NCBI GenBank assembly: GCA_938084055.1
Contig: CALKDK010000006.1
Location: 62,001-126,000 of the forward strand
DNA from: an uncultured Luminiphilus sp.
Lineage (GTDB): Bacteria; Pseudomonadota; Gammaproteobacteria; Pseudomonadales; Halieaceae
Length of the DNA: 64,000 nt
Reading direction: 5' to 3'
Part shown: positions 17,561-26,632 of the stretch, one piece after another
Layout of the letters: every line of letters starts with the position of its first letter
Numbering within the stretch: position 1 is the first letter of the stretch
Translations under genes and position numbers: made by a program
Notes under the pieces: model-generated
Database searches by the model: none
Told to the model about the DNA's origin: nothing
The model's input: the letters and a program-made list of their open reading frames with translations, nothing else

Positions 17561-17630
17561 ATCAGCAATCACCCCACGGAGGGGGATTACCGGGGGCGGG
17601 CGGTGCTAAACTCCGTTAACGATTGCTGAT
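17561..17630 (+). ncRNA. Candidate structured RNA element (three-tier stem-loop)
   Basis: ATCAGCAATC (17561-17570) pairs perfectly with GATTGCTGAT (17621-17630). Inside, ACGGAG (17576-17581) pairs with CTCCGT (17611-17616), and inside that ACCG (17589-17592) pairs with CGGT (17601-17604) around a G-rich loop. Together they form a nested 70-nt hairpin with a small asymmetric internal loop. It lies ~90 bp upstream of the membrane-protein start. No known riboswitch class is recognised. Strand is arbitrary, as the fold works on both. It could be a 5' leader, a small RNA or a fortuitous repeat. Confidence 0.35.
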
Positions 17631-17682
17631 GAGAGAGGCCCGGTGTCTGATTATCCACGCGTCCACAGGGTGTTTACAGGCG

Positions 17683-17698
17683 ATGGTCTCCAGACCAT
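17683..17698. promoter_or_regulatory. Perfect dyad next to the translation start
   Basis: ATGGTCT-CC-AGACCAT, 7-bp arms, ends five bases before the AGGA of the next gene's ribosome-binding region. In RNA it would form a tight hairpin near the start. In DNA it could be an operator. Confidence 0.35.
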
Positions 17699-17717
17699 AT
17701 GGTAGGAAATAAAGAAA

Positions 17718-18971
17718 GTGCGCAGTGATCAGCCGGGCATGACGACGACTGTACTGCGCGGGTCACTTGCCCTGCTCATCATAGCCCCCCTGATCAATGT
17801 GGGGCCGGTCAATATCAGCGCCTTCCTACTGCTGCTCGCCAGTTCGCTGTGGCTGGCAAAGCACCCCGACCAATGGTGGGCTTACTGGCGGCAGCACCGC
17901 CCTCTCCTGCTGATAACGCTGCTGCTTCCGGTGGCCTTCTGGTTATCCAATCTGTTGAATGACAACGAAGGGATAATGGCCGCCACGTTTTCCCAAAGCC
18001 GCTGGCTATTACTCCTCACGCTGGCCGCACCAGCCATCGCCGGCGGTTTTGACCGGCGCACATGGCGCCGAATTTTTTATTTTGTGTGTGTGACGACGCT
18101 GATGTTCACGGCGATCTACTGCATCGACACCGGACTCTATTGGGGGTTTAACTCCAATTTCATGCTGGATGTTGTCGATGCTGAACGTGTTGACCTGCTG
18201 CGGCCATCCTGGGTCTTCAACCCCCACCCGTTCTCCAGAACATTGGTCGCCGCGCTGCTTCTGTTCGCGGCGGCCCTTGCCACGACAGGAAACGAGATGT
18301 GGCGCATGATTTGTCTGGCGGGCATGCTTGGACTGGCCGTTATCCTGATCGCTGGTGCGGTCCGCACAGCGCTGTTATCACTCGCGGTAATTGCGGCTTG
18401 TGGGGTGGTACTTTATGCGCGAAGGGGACTATTTTTCGGTCTGGCCGTGGGCTTCATTTTAGGCGCGCTGGGACTCTGGACCCGGGCTCAAATCTTTCCA
18501 CAGCAATCTGCTGACCAGAGCCTGCAATTTCGCACAGCACTTTTTGAGCAGGGTATCCTCGCCTTTCTCGAGAAGCCCTGGTTCGGAGGTGGCTACCAAG
18601 CAGCGCGGGAGATCCCTTGGCCCGAAAGTCTGCAGGCATTTACGGCGACACAGACACTCGCGACCACCAATACCCACGTTCAGTGGCTGGAAATGCTGGT
18701 TAGCTATGGGTTGATCGGTGGCGTCTTGTTTGTACTCTTCTGGTCCCTGTGGGGCTGGTTTGTCTTTACCGCACAGCGGCAGGCTACGGGCAAATTCAGA
18801 CTGGCCGGATTTTTGCTGCTGCTAAACTGGGTCAGTCTCACCGTAGCGGGCTTCACCACGGTGTATCGGGAATCCGAATGGGCGCTTTGGCTCATCACGG
18901 TTCTTGGTGCTGTGTGGCTAACGCAACACCGGGGCGAACCGGAGGAACCCAACCTGCACACAGGTCACTAG
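17718..18971 (+). CDS. O-antigen ligase/polymerase-like membrane protein
   Basis: A 417-residue polytopic membrane protein with about ten hydrophobic helices. Its large loop carries the Wzy/WaaL-type signature region: FRTALFEQGI, PWFGGGYQ, then TNTHVQWLEMLVSYGLIGG. This family transfers or polymerises O-antigen or other lipid-linked glycans at the periplasmic face. The start is a GTG at 17718 with AGGA eleven bases upstream; ATG 17739 is an alternative. No glycosyltransferase or polysaccharide genes are adjacent, so the glycan is unknown and it may be an isolated ligase. Two dyads and a structured element precede it. Confidence 0.8.
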   Translation: MRSDQPGMTTTVLRGSLALLIIAPLINVGPVNISAFLLLLASSLWLAKHPDQWWAYWRQHRPLLLITLLLPVAFWLSNLLNDNEGIMAATFSQSRWLLLLTLAAPAIAGGFDRRTWRRIFYFVCVTTLMFTAIYCIDTGLYWGFNSNFMLDVVDAERVDLLRPSWVFNPHPFSRTLVAALLLFAAALATTGNEMWRMICLAGMLGLAVILIAGAVRTALLSLAVIAACGVVLYARRGLFFGLAVGFILGALGLWTRAQIFPQQSADQSLQFRTALFEQGILAFLEKPWFGGGYQAAREIPWPESLQAFTATQTLATTNTHVQWLEMLVSYGLIGGVLFVLFWSLWGWFVFTAQRQATGKFRLAGFLLLLNWVSLTVAGFTTVYRESEWALWLITVLGAVWLTQHRGEPEEPNLHTGH

Positions 18972-19008
18972 GGCAACAGGCGCAGGCCTTGACAGTCCAT
19001 GCAGCCCT

Positions 19009-19026
19009 GTCCCTGCTATCAGGGAC
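19009..19026. terminator. Hairpin after the O-antigen-ligase-like gene
   Basis: GTCCCTG-CTAT-CAGGGAC, a perfect 7-bp stem 37 bp after the stop, in the 157-bp gap to the convergent SDR. There is no T-tract. It is a probable transcription end. Confidence 0.4.
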
Positions 19027-19128
19027 TCGCGTGTGAGGCCTAGGACCTGCCGCCTAAAAACCATCCAACCATCATGCCCGGCCCGCTGAGAGCACAGCGG
19101 CTTGCAGGCCAAAAGCCCAGTGCCGGTT

Positions 19129-19965
19129 TCACAAGCCGCTGTTACCGGCCTCGCGCATGATGGGTTGATACTCAGCAAAGTTGGGCGCTCCCGGCTTGGA
19201 ACCGGTGGTCAACCCGGCATCTATCGCGATCGTCTGGCCATTGACATAACCAGATTCCTCGGATGCCAGCCAAAGCACCGCATTGGCCACGTCCTCTGGC
19301 ATACCGGCGCGACCGGGGATGGGTGACTGCTCGGCAAAAACTGGAAGGGCCTGTTCAACCCCATCGGGATCACCCACGGTGGCCGCTGCCGCCAACGGCG
19401 TCGCTATCAGGCCGGGAGCCAGGCAATTGACCCGCACGCCAAAGGCGCACATCTCAGCGGCCAGGTTTTTGGTCAGCCCCACTACGCCGTGTTTGGCCGC
19501 TGCATAGGCATGGGGACCCAGGCCGCCCATGACGCCCGCTGTACTGGACATGCTGACAATGGAACCCCGGCGCGCTCGCTTCATGTGGCCAGAGGCATGC
19601 TTCATGCCATAGAACACGCCGTTGAGCAGGATATCCAGGGTGAACTTCCACTCTTCTGTGGGTGTGGTATCGAGGGGACCGATAGCACCTACAATGCCCG
19701 CATTGTTGAACATCACATCGATTCGGCCGTGGCTGTCCATAGCCGCCTCAACAAGCCCCTTGACCTCCTCCTCCCTGGTCACATCGCAACGCCGTCCAAC
19801 CGCACTGTCTCCCAACTCTTTGACGAAACCGGCGAGGCGATCCTCCTGAATATCACCCAGAACAACTTTGGCGCCATGGGCCACCAGTTTCTGGGCCGTC
19901 GCGGCACCTATACCACTGGCGCCGCCCGTGATGACAGCCACCTGTCCCTCAAGACGTCGTTCCAT
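19129..19965 (-). CDS. SDR family oxidoreductase
   Basis: A 278-residue classical SDR with TGGASGIG near residue 15, FNNAGIVG in the middle and catalytic YAAAK (HAYAAAKHG). The long C-terminus after the usual AIDAGLTTG resembles hydroxysteroid/cyclohexanol-type SDRs. ATG 19965 has GGAG eight bases upstream; a GTG nine bases earlier is less likely because it abuts the Shine-Dalgarno. It is the last gene of a minus-strand run with two NTF2/SnoaL-like genes and a TonB receptor. A role on a polycyclic or hydroxylated ring substrate is plausible, not shown. Confidence 0.9.
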   Translation of the reverse strand: MERRLEGQVAVITGGASGIGAATAQKLVAHGAKVVLGDIQEDRLAGFVKELGDSAVGRRCDVTREEEVKGLVEAAMDSHGRIDVMFNNAGIVGAIGPLDTTPTEEWKFTLDILLNGVFYGMKHASGHMKRARRGSIVSMSSTAGVMGGLGPHAYAAAKHGVVGLTKNLAAEMCAFGVRVNCLAPGLIATPLAAAATVGDPDGVEQALPVFAEQSPIPGRAGMPEDVANAVLWLASEESGYVNGQTIAIDAGLTTGSKPGAPNFAEYQPIMREAGNSGL

Positions 19966-19999
19966 CTGCCCCACTCCTCAGTTATTAAACTATCAGCAG

Positions 20000-20572
20000 C
20001 TACAGCTTCGGTAGCTTGTATACAAAGTCATCGGGGAACCGCTGACCAACGATATCCGGACCCATGCCAGCCATACCCCGCCCTGAGGGTGCCTCGAGGC
20101 GCATCCAGTCGGTCATACCGGTACGGTGAATAATTTTCCAATGACCATCACGCTGTTCGAATTTATCGAGGTAGCGGCCGGCCACGAAAAAATCCATTTC
20201 CGTGTCAAAAGCATCGGGACCTGCGAGAGGATCTTCCACGGCACGCATTTTGTGAAATGCCGTGAAATACGTCTCGACCAGGGCTGTTGTCTCACCAGTG
20301 AACTCCACCAGTGTATTGCCCAACTGGTGATGAGTTCGGGTATAGGTATTCAGGACCATCATGGCAAAACGTACAAAATCTCCGGGGTCCTCCTCGGTGG
20401 CTGGTCGTTCGGGGTCACAGGACGGCCCCTCGTAAAAATGATTGTGGGTCGAGCCAGGGTGAAAGGCAGACTGCAGCAGAGCCTCGTCGAGGCGGTCAAT
20501 GGCCCGGGCATACCGGACCACGACCTCTTGGATCTCCTGTTTCGCCAGTAATTGAGCCAATGCATCGCTCAC
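20000..20572 (-). CDS. SnoaL/NTF2-like domain protein
   Basis: 190 residues with the cone-shaped NTF2/SnoaL fold. A helical N-terminus (LLAKQEIQEVVVRYARAIDRLD) is followed by a strand region with GSTHNHF and THHQLGNTLVEF, then YLDKFEQRDGHWKIIHRTGMTDW near the end. The layout resembles the SnoaL_4-type proteins found in ring-degradation and bile-acid dehydratase families. The start is a GTG at 20572, four bases after the TonB receptor stop, with GGGGGA upstream. An in-frame extension into the receptor gene is not used. A dehydratase or isomerase function is inferred from the family; the catalytic pair cannot be proven here. Confidence 0.82.
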   Translation of the reverse strand: MSDALAQLLAKQEIQEVVVRYARAIDRLDEALLQSAFHPGSTHNHFYEGPSCDPERPATEEDPGDFVRFAMMVLNTYTRTHHQLGNTLVEFTGETTALVETYFTAFHKMRAVEDPLAGPDAFDTEMDFFVAGRYLDKFEQRDGHWKIIHRTGMTDWMRLEAPSGRGMAGMGPDIVGQRFPDDFVYKLPKL

Positions 20573-20576
20573 GGCT

Positions 20577-22805
20577 TTATCCCCCGAAGTTCCAGACAAC
20601 CTCGGCGCCGATGGTACGGGGTGGACGGGTTGCTGCATAGGACCAGAGGCCCGCCACGTCGTAGCCATGGGTATAGCCATCTTCATCGGAGAGGTTGCGA
20701 CCAAAGAGGCTCAGACGCAGGTCATTGATCTCCCAGTTCAGCGAGGCATCAAGCAAATGCTGGCCGTCGTTCTCAAGTTCTGGCGCATTGGTGACGTTGA
20801 CAAAGTGCTCGCCCAGATAGTGATAGGCGCCCCGTGCCCAAACACGCCCATTGGCCATGGGCCACTCATAGGTGGCGTCGATGGTGCCCGTAATATCGGG
20901 TGCCCTCCGGAACTCCAGGTAGCTGAAGTCCACCTCCTGTCCGGTCTGCAGATCGGTATAACCAAAACTATCGTACTCGGTATCGAGGTAGCCAATGTTG
21001 GCGCGCAGGGTCAGACCCTCGCCAAGAACAGCCTGGGCCTCGAGTTCGACACCCCAGATCTCCGCTTCCGACGCGTTGGTTACAACCGTCTTTTGCCCCG
21101 TACCCGTATCTGAGGGCAGCTGCAGCTCTTCCTGCTTGTCGTCGTACATCATGTAGAACACAGCGCCGTTAAAGCGCAGTCGGTTATCAGGACTCTGGTG
21201 CTTGAAACCGATCTCGAAGTTGTTCACGGTTTCAGGATCGTAGGGTTGGGTGGCCTCCTCCGGAGAATTCACGCGACCATTGAAACCTCCCGAACGATAG
21301 CCCGAGGAATAGGTAACGTAGGTCATCAGACTTTCACTGAGTTCATAACGCAGGCTGGCACGCGGTGTGAACTCGCTCCAGGATTCCTCCGCCATGGCAT
21401 TCACGTTGCCTGTTTGTTCCGTACTCTTTTCATCCCGCGTGTAGCGACCTCCAAAATTGAGGGTCATGGCATCCGTCAGACGCCAGTCAATATCGGCAAA
21501 GACCGCCTGGGATTCACTCTCTTGCCGGGACTTCTGCAGAATATCAAGGACCAGACCCGGCACTACGAAACCGACCCAGGAGCGCAGCGGGATCTCATAT
21601 TCAGAATCCCAAAGATAGGCGCCGACCACCGCGTTGATCGCACCGCCGTTATCCCAGCCCAGGCGCAGCTCATGGGACGTTTGCTCGTAGGTCGCCGGCC
21701 GTGTCGTGCCATAAAGAAAATCAGGCGTACCATCCCAGTTGGAAATGATGGTTTCATCGGTCTCATAACTACCAAAGATGTAGTCCACACTGATGGCGTC
21801 AGTGGCCTGCCAGCGGGCTTCAATAATGTGGGTATCGGCATCAAAGGTCGCGGCCATCTCGGCTTCAGTGGCCTGATCGGGGGTTGAGAAAGCAATAATC
21901 TGGCCCCCCGGATCCGGCGGCGCATAGCCCACGTTGGCGGTTTTACGACGATCTCCGGTAATGGTGGAGTCAAGGCTGGGCGAGCAATAGCCATAAGCGC
22001 TACAGAACACATGACGCTGCTGTCCGGTATTTAGCAGGGGCGGCGTGTCCTGATCGGTTTCCTCAAACTGACCGGTGTATTCGAGTTCGAGGTTATCAGT
22101 GGGCGTCCAGAGGATGTTGGCGCCAAACGCCTGATAATCGTTGCGCCCCACATCACGGCCGATTGCATCATTCTGGTAGTAGCCCTCGCCCTGATCGCGT
22201 TTCGCACCGGTGAGCTTGACACCCACATTCTCGCCGAGACCAAAATTTAAGATACCGTCCATGTAATAGGTATCGTATTCCTCATAGCCAGCACGAATTT
22301 TACCCCCCAATTCACCAGTGGGCTGGGTCCTCGTGATGTTGATAATCCCGCCGATGGTATTACGACCAAACAGGGTTCCCTGCGGACCGCGCAGAACCTC
22401 CATGCTGGCGAGGTCAATACTACGCAGCAGGCTGCCCGCATTGGCGCCGATAAACATGCCATCAACCACCACCCCCACCGCTGGATCAAAGTTCTTTTCG
22501 ACATCGGCAACACCAACGCCACGGATGAAGATGGCCGCAACACCGCCCGGGCCCTGTGCCGTGTCATCAATAACGATATTGGGTGATATGTTCGCCAGAT
22601 CGGTGATATCGCGGGCAAATTGCCCCTCTATCTCTGACTGGGTCAACGCACTCACCGAGAATCCGACGTCCTGAAGGTTTTCGGTTCGTTTGCGCGCGGT
22701 AACCACCACCTCTTCGAGGGCCAAATCCTGCGCGTGGACTGCCACATTGGCTGTTGCGGTCACGATGCCCGCGAGTACGGCTACTGCCAGGGGGTGCTTT
22801 TTCAT
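20577..22805 (-). CDS. TonB-dependent outer-membrane receptor
   Basis: 742 residues. A signal peptide (about 1-25, ending VHAQ) is followed by the TonB box region EEVVVTARKR, a plug domain with IFIRGVGV and MEVLRGPQGTLFGRNTIGG, and a 22-strand barrel in the remaining ~550 residues. The plug motifs match receptors for hydrophobic or organic substrates rather than clear siderophore types. It lies between two SnoaL-like genes in one operon, which argues that it imports the substrate those enzymes act on. The start is ATG 22805, and ~135 bp of upstream DNA separates it from the first SnoaL-like gene, so an internal promoter is possible. Confidence 0.93.
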   Translation of the reverse strand: MKKHPLAVAVLAGIVTATANVAVHAQDLALEEVVVTARKRTENLQDVGFSVSALTQSEIEGQFARDITDLANISPNIVIDDTAQGPGGVAAIFIRGVGVADVEKNFDPAVGVVVDGMFIGANAGSLLRSIDLASMEVLRGPQGTLFGRNTIGGIINITRTQPTGELGGKIRAGYEEYDTYYMDGILNFGLGENVGVKLTGAKRDQGEGYYQNDAIGRDVGRNDYQAFGANILWTPTDNLELEYTGQFEETDQDTPPLLNTGQQRHVFCSAYGYCSPSLDSTITGDRRKTANVGYAPPDPGGQIIAFSTPDQATEAEMAATFDADTHIIEARWQATDAISVDYIFGSYETDETIISNWDGTPDFLYGTTRPATYEQTSHELRLGWDNGGAINAVVGAYLWDSEYEIPLRSWVGFVVPGLVLDILQKSRQESESQAVFADIDWRLTDAMTLNFGGRYTRDEKSTEQTGNVNAMAEESWSEFTPRASLRYELSESLMTYVTYSSGYRSGGFNGRVNSPEEATQPYDPETVNNFEIGFKHQSPDNRLRFNGAVFYMMYDDKQEELQLPSDTGTGQKTVVTNASEAEIWGVELEAQAVLGEGLTLRANIGYLDTEYDSFGYTDLQTGQEVDFSYLEFRRAPDITGTIDATYEWPMANGRVWARGAYHYLGEHFVNVTNAPELENDGQHLLDASLNWEINDLRLSLFGRNLSDEDGYTHGYDVAGLWSYAATRPPRTIGAEVVWNFGG

Positions 22806-22940
22806 GTCGCTGCTCCGATGTTAAACATGGTTATAGGTATACGATGTGCCACTGTCGTGCTGTCGATTCACTTGCCTTGGGGCAGTTCCTGCCCGGTCTT
22901 TTTGTATCCCTTGGCCGCCCACTTGGGGGACCACACCAAT

Positions 22941-23411
22941 TCACTGGGCGATCGGCTTGCTCAGTTCTGTATTTTCGAAGCTGTTGAAGTAATGGATAAC
23001 AACATCCCGCTGCTTGATTTTCCAAACCCCGGACCGACGCTCAACGCGATCGGTATAGGTTGCGCCGACAAAAGTTGCCTTGGCGCTGTCAGCCAGTACG
23101 CCGGTGCAATCCACATCACAACAGGCGACTGCGGTATTGGCATCCACAAAATCCACAAGATGATTGGAGGTAATGTGCTGACTCATGCCCCAGGCCGGCC
23201 AGAGCACATCATGCAGGGCGGTGAGGATCCCCGCATGGCCCTCGAAACTGCCAAAGGGTGGGCCAATCGCCCAGACACAGTCCTCCCACCAGATAGACAG
23301 GAAACGGGCTTCATCGCGTTTGTCAAAACCGTGGCAGTAACACGAGGCCAGGTCCTCGATGGCCTGTCGACTCTCTATCCGGTCGAGCCGTGACGGAAGC
23401 TCATCGATCAT
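22941..23411 (-). CDS. SnoaL/NTF2-like domain protein
   Basis: 156 residues, NTF2 fold of the SnoaL_4 type. The N-terminal helix SRQAIEDLASCYCHGFDKRDE and the FLSIWWEDCVWAIGPPFG strand are typical. A central HITSNHLVDF contains a histidine pair often placed at the pocket, and DRVERRSGVWKIKQRDVVIHYF closes the fold. ATG 23411 has GGGAG five bases upstream; two earlier starts are weaker. This is the first gene of the SnoaL-TonB-SnoaL-SDR run. Copy C of the 20-bp motif lies about 70 bp upstream. Related proteins act as dehydratases or isomerases on steroid-like or polyketide rings; the substrate is not known. Confidence 0.82.
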   Translation of the reverse strand: MIDELPSRLDRIESRQAIEDLASCYCHGFDKRDEARFLSIWWEDCVWAIGPPFGSFEGHAGILTALHDVLWPAWGMSQHITSNHLVDFVDANTAVACCDVDCTGVLADSAKATFVGATYTDRVERRSGVWKIKQRDVVIHYFNSFENTELSKPIAQ

Positions 23412-23461
23412 TGCTGCTCCCATTGTTAACCTATACCGATGCACCGATGGAAGATTAAACC

Positions 23462-23476
23462 GTTGCCAGGGGCAAC
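23462..23476. terminator. Hairpin downstream of fbiC, next to motif copy C
   Basis: GTTGCC-AGG-GGCAAC is a perfect 6-bp stem. On the minus strand it is followed by GGTTTAATC. It could end the F420 operon transcript before the next operon starts, or belong to the operator region of that operon. Confidence 0.35.
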
Positions 23477-23478
23477 CC

Positions 23479-23498
23479 CTTGTTTGTGTTCAGCAAGT
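23479..23498 (-). promoter_or_regulatory. Operator-like 20-bp motif, copy C
   Basis: Reads ACTTGCTGAACACAAACAAG on the minus strand, preceded by CCTTA as in copy A. It lies ~70 bp upstream of the SnoaL-TonB-SnoaL-SDR run and just after the fbiC end. It differs from copy B by only two bases over the 20. Confidence 0.6.
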
Positions 23499-23537
23499 TA
23501 AGGAAAATCATCGGCGGCGTCAAGCCCTCCGCTGGCG

Positions 23538-25931
23538 CTAAAGGACTTTTTGTGTGGCTCTCGGCCGCGCCATGGACTGTTCAATGGGCAGCAAATGCAC
23601 GTCACCCTCAACGCGCCTGAGGGCTGCCTCTATCGACACATCGCCGTAGGTGGTGGAGCGTTGCCGGTGGGGTCGATTCAGAGCGGCGATGGCAGCCTCC
23701 ATGTCATCGGGCGCCCAGCACTGCCCGTGAGCTGCGCCGGCGGCCCTAGATATACTCTCATTCATCAAACAGCCACCCAAATCGTTGACACCGACACCCA
23801 GCGTGCGAAGCGCCTCATCCTGTCCCAGTTTGGTCCAGGACGCCTGGATATTGGGAATTACATCACCCAACACAATGCGCGCAATGGCGTGCATGCCGCG
23901 ACACTCCTCGCGCGTGGGGCCCGGCCGGGACAGGCCACGACGATAGAGTGGCGCCTCACGAGCCACGAAGGGCAAAGGTACAAACTCGGTGATGCCCCCG
24001 GTCATTTCCTGCAGCCCCCGTACGGCCAGCAGGTGGGTAGCCCAGTGTGGCGGCAAATCGATGTGGCCAAACATGATGGTTGCTGTGGAGCGCAGCCCTG
24101 CGCGGTGGGCGGCGGCCAGCGTGTCCAGCCACTGCCGGGTACTCAGCTTGTCGGGACAAATTTTTTCTCGAATCCGATCATCCAGAATTTCTGCTGCTGT
24201 GCCCGGCACCGTGTCGAGGCCAGCATCCACCAGACTCTGCAGGTAATCATCGAGACCGAGGCCAAGTGAATCGGCACCGTGGTGAAGTTCAAGAGGCGAA
24301 AAAGCGTGGATGTGTAACTGGGGCACCGCCCGCTTCACCGAGGCGACAATACCGCGATAGGTGTGGCCATCATATTCTGGGTGAATACCACCCTGAAGGC
24401 ATACCTCGGTCGCGCCCAGTTGCCACGCCTCCAGGGCGCGCCGCTGCAACTCTTCGCTACTGATGTCGTAGGGGCGTTCACGGCCCTCAGACTTGGGCAG
24501 GCCCTTGGAGAATGCGCAGAACGCACATTTGTACAGACAGACATTGGTGTAATTGATATTACGATTGACCACGTAGGTTACGGTGTCGCCAACTTGCTGC
24601 GCGCGGAGTTGGTCTGCACATTGGTAAACCGCCTCACGATCAATATCCACCGTTGCAAACAAGCGCGTAATGTCGCTGTGCCCGATGCTCTCACCGCACA
24701 GGCGGCGCCGTAGAATTTTTGTAATTTCCCCGTCCTGCTTGAGCAGGACTGGCGCCTGTAACGGAGCCGCCGCGGTTACCGCCTCGCCCGGACGCCAGGC
24801 GTCCTGCCGCAATTGCCCCGCAGCATCTGACTGCTCGAGACATCGGGTATACATAGCCTCATCCAACCAACCCGCCTGCTGAATGTAACGGGAGTAAACC
24901 GGCAGTCGGGGACGAAGGACCTTGCCGGCTTCTGCAGAAATCTTCTCCAGTCGCTGGATTGCAGGCCACGGGGCCTCGGGGTTGACGTGATCCGGTGTGA
25001 CGGGAGACACCCCTCCCCAGTCATTGAGCCCTGCGTTAGCGAGCCGATGTAGGTCGTCGGGCGACAGGTTTGGCGGCGCCTGAATGCTGATATCGGATGG
25101 AAGCAACAGGCGGGCCGCAGCAATCGTCCACAGCAGCTCGTCAAGGGGGGCATCGGGCACGTGCGCCATCCGGGTCCCGGGCTTGGCACAGAAGTTCTGG
25201 ATAATGACCTCCTGAATGTGCCCATAGTGTGCGTGCAGCCTTGCAATGAGTTGCAGGTCAGCGAGGCGCTGGGCGCGATCCTCGCCGATACCCACCAGGA
25301 GGCCCGTCGTGGAGGGAATGCCGAGACGGCCTGCCCGGGCGAGGGTCGCCAGTCGACGCCAGGGTGTTTTATCCGGAGAGCCAAAATGAGGCCCGTCCCG
25401 CCCAAGAAGGGCTGTAGCGCCTGACTCGAGCATCAAGCCAAAGGAAGCCATGACCGGCCGAAGCCGCTGCAACTCACCGCGGGTGAGATTTCCCGCATTA
25501 ACGTGGGGAACCAGACTGGTCTCACGAACGATGGCATCACAGGCAGCCACGACGTAGTCAACGGTCGTTGCATAACCCCGTTCACTGAGCCAGTCACGGG
25601 CAACGCGGTAGCGTAACTCGGGCTTCTCTCCCAGCGTGAGCAACGCCTCGCTGCAGCCCGCGCCCTCCCCGTTGCGAGCCACGTCGACGACTTCATCCAG
25701 CGTCATGAAGGGCGCTGAAAGACGACTGGGCACCTGGGCAAAAGTACAGTAGTGACAGACATCCCGGCACAGCTGAGTGAGTGGAATGAAGACTTTTGGG
25801 CTATAGGTCAGGGTCCGTCCAAAGTGCTCGTCACGCACCCATCTCGCCTGTTCCAGAAGCGCAGGCAAGTCCTCCGTGGCGGACAACAGAAGCTCCCCAA
25901 CCAGCGTCTCCTTGCAACCAATTCCAGCCAT
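23538..25931 (-). CDS. fbiC: FO synthase, fused CofG/CofH radical SAM enzyme
   Basis: A 797-residue bifunctional enzyme that makes 7,8-didemethyl-8-hydroxy-5-deazariboflavin (FO), the chromophore of coenzyme F420, from 5-amino-6-ribitylaminouracil and tyrosine. Two radical SAM domains are visible: the CofG half with C55xxxC59xxC62 (CRDVCHYCTF) and the CofH half with C465xxxC469xxC472 (CLYKCAFCAF). In archaea these are separate proteins, and the fused form is the bacterial (FbiC) type, with the usual order CofG then CofH. Full family length with no breaks. Its ATG overlaps the cofC stop by one base, so it is the last gene of a coupled operon npdG-cofE-cofD-cofC-fbiC. Confidence 0.96.
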   Translation of the reverse strand: MAGIGCKETLVGELLLSATEDLPALLEQARWVRDEHFGRTLTYSPKVFIPLTQLCRDVCHYCTFAQVPSRLSAPFMTLDEVVDVARNGEGAGCSEALLTLGEKPELRYRVARDWLSERGYATTVDYVVAACDAIVRETSLVPHVNAGNLTRGELQRLRPVMASFGLMLESGATALLGRDGPHFGSPDKTPWRRLATLARAGRLGIPSTTGLLVGIGEDRAQRLADLQLIARLHAHYGHIQEVIIQNFCAKPGTRMAHVPDAPLDELLWTIAAARLLLPSDISIQAPPNLSPDDLHRLANAGLNDWGGVSPVTPDHVNPEAPWPAIQRLEKISAEAGKVLRPRLPVYSRYIQQAGWLDEAMYTRCLEQSDAAGQLRQDAWRPGEAVTAAAPLQAPVLLKQDGEITKILRRRLCGESIGHSDITRLFATVDIDREAVYQCADQLRAQQVGDTVTYVVNRNINYTNVCLYKCAFCAFSKGLPKSEGRERPYDISSEELQRRALEAWQLGATEVCLQGGIHPEYDGHTYRGIVASVKRAVPQLHIHAFSPLELHHGADSLGLGLDDYLQSLVDAGLDTVPGTAAEILDDRIREKICPDKLSTRQWLDTLAAAHRAGLRSTATIMFGHIDLPPHWATHLLAVRGLQEMTGGITEFVPLPFVAREAPLYRRGLSRPGPTREECRGMHAIARIVLGDVIPNIQASWTKLGQDEALRTLGVGVNDLGGCLMNESISRAAGAAHGQCWAPDDMEAAIAALNRPHRQRSTTYGDVSIEAALRRVEGDVHLLPIEQSMARPRATQKVL

Positions 25932-26632
25932 CAGCGCACCAACCCCTGGCTTACTCGCCCTGCAGTTTTTTCAGCTACCAGCAGCCCTCGATCCCGTGCG
26001 GACTCCAGCCACTCGCGGGTTGCGGGCCCAACCTTCAAACCCGATTGATTACCCCAGAGCAGATCGAAGAGGTCATCCGGTGTATCGATATCCCAGGCCA
26101 GGCCTGCGCAGTCCACGGCCACTGGGCTCATTCCCCCAGCGCTGAACGCCTGCTGGTGTCGTTGACAGCTATCGACGCCAAAGACAAATGCAGGAGGAGA
26201 GCCCGCGTTGAAAGCAAGGGCATTGGTGCCCCGCCGTCGTCGGTCAGGACAGACAACGCCCGAACCCGACCCCAGAGCCGCCCCAACGGCCTCCAGATCT
26301 GCCACCGACAGGCAGGGCAGATCTGCGAACAGCACCAATTGCCGGGGTGCCCGGAGCCACTCCACACCCCGATGCAGCAATTCATTCAGGGTGCCTGCGA
26401 GCAGTGCCCCCTCGCTAACCAGCTTGAGTCGCGCTGAGGCGGGCATCACCGGTGGCCATTCTTTTCCCTGCAACACCACAACAGACCCGCAGTCTGGCCA
26501 GTTCATCAGTGTGGCCAGCACATCCCTGGCCATTGCCACCGCGAGGTCCTGGCGTTGTGCCGAGGTTAAAACAGCTGCCAGGCGGCTCTTGGCCAGCGGC
26601 AGCGATTTCAGTGGCAACAGGACATCAAACAT
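25931..26632 (-). CDS. cofC: Phospholactate/PEP guanylyltransferase of F420 synthesis
   Basis: A 233-residue nucleotidyltransferase of the CofC/FbiD family. The N-terminus LLPLKSLPLAKSRL contains the nucleotide-binding KxxxxAKSRL pattern, FADLPCL is the metal/substrate strand, and WDIDTPDDL lies near the C-terminus. It makes the GDP/GPPG-activated three-carbon acid that CofD transfers to FO. Known homologues use 2-phospho-L-lactate, phosphoenolpyruvate or 3-phospho-D-glycerate; the sequence alone does not tell which. ATG 26632 overlaps the cofD stop by eight bases; a GTG three codons earlier is the alternative. Its presence with all other pathway genes supports a working pathway. Confidence 0.9.
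   Translation of the reverse strand: MFDVLLPLKSLPLAKSRLAAVLTSAQRQDLAVAMARDVLATLMNWPDCGSVVVLQGKEWPPVMPASARLKLVSEGALLAGTLNELLHRGVEWLRAPRQLVLFADLPCLSVADLEAVGAALGSGSGVVCPDRRRRGTNALAFNAGSPPAFVFGVDSCQRHQQAFSAGGMSPVAVDCAGLAWDIDTPDDLFDLLWGNQSGLKVGPATREWLESARDRGLLVAEKTAGRVSQGLVR

Noticed and set aside
22825-23430. CATCG/TATA-containing similar strings near the two promoters of the SnoaL-TonB run
   Set aside because: The shared part is short and AT-rich and the orientation differs, so a real site cannot be supported.
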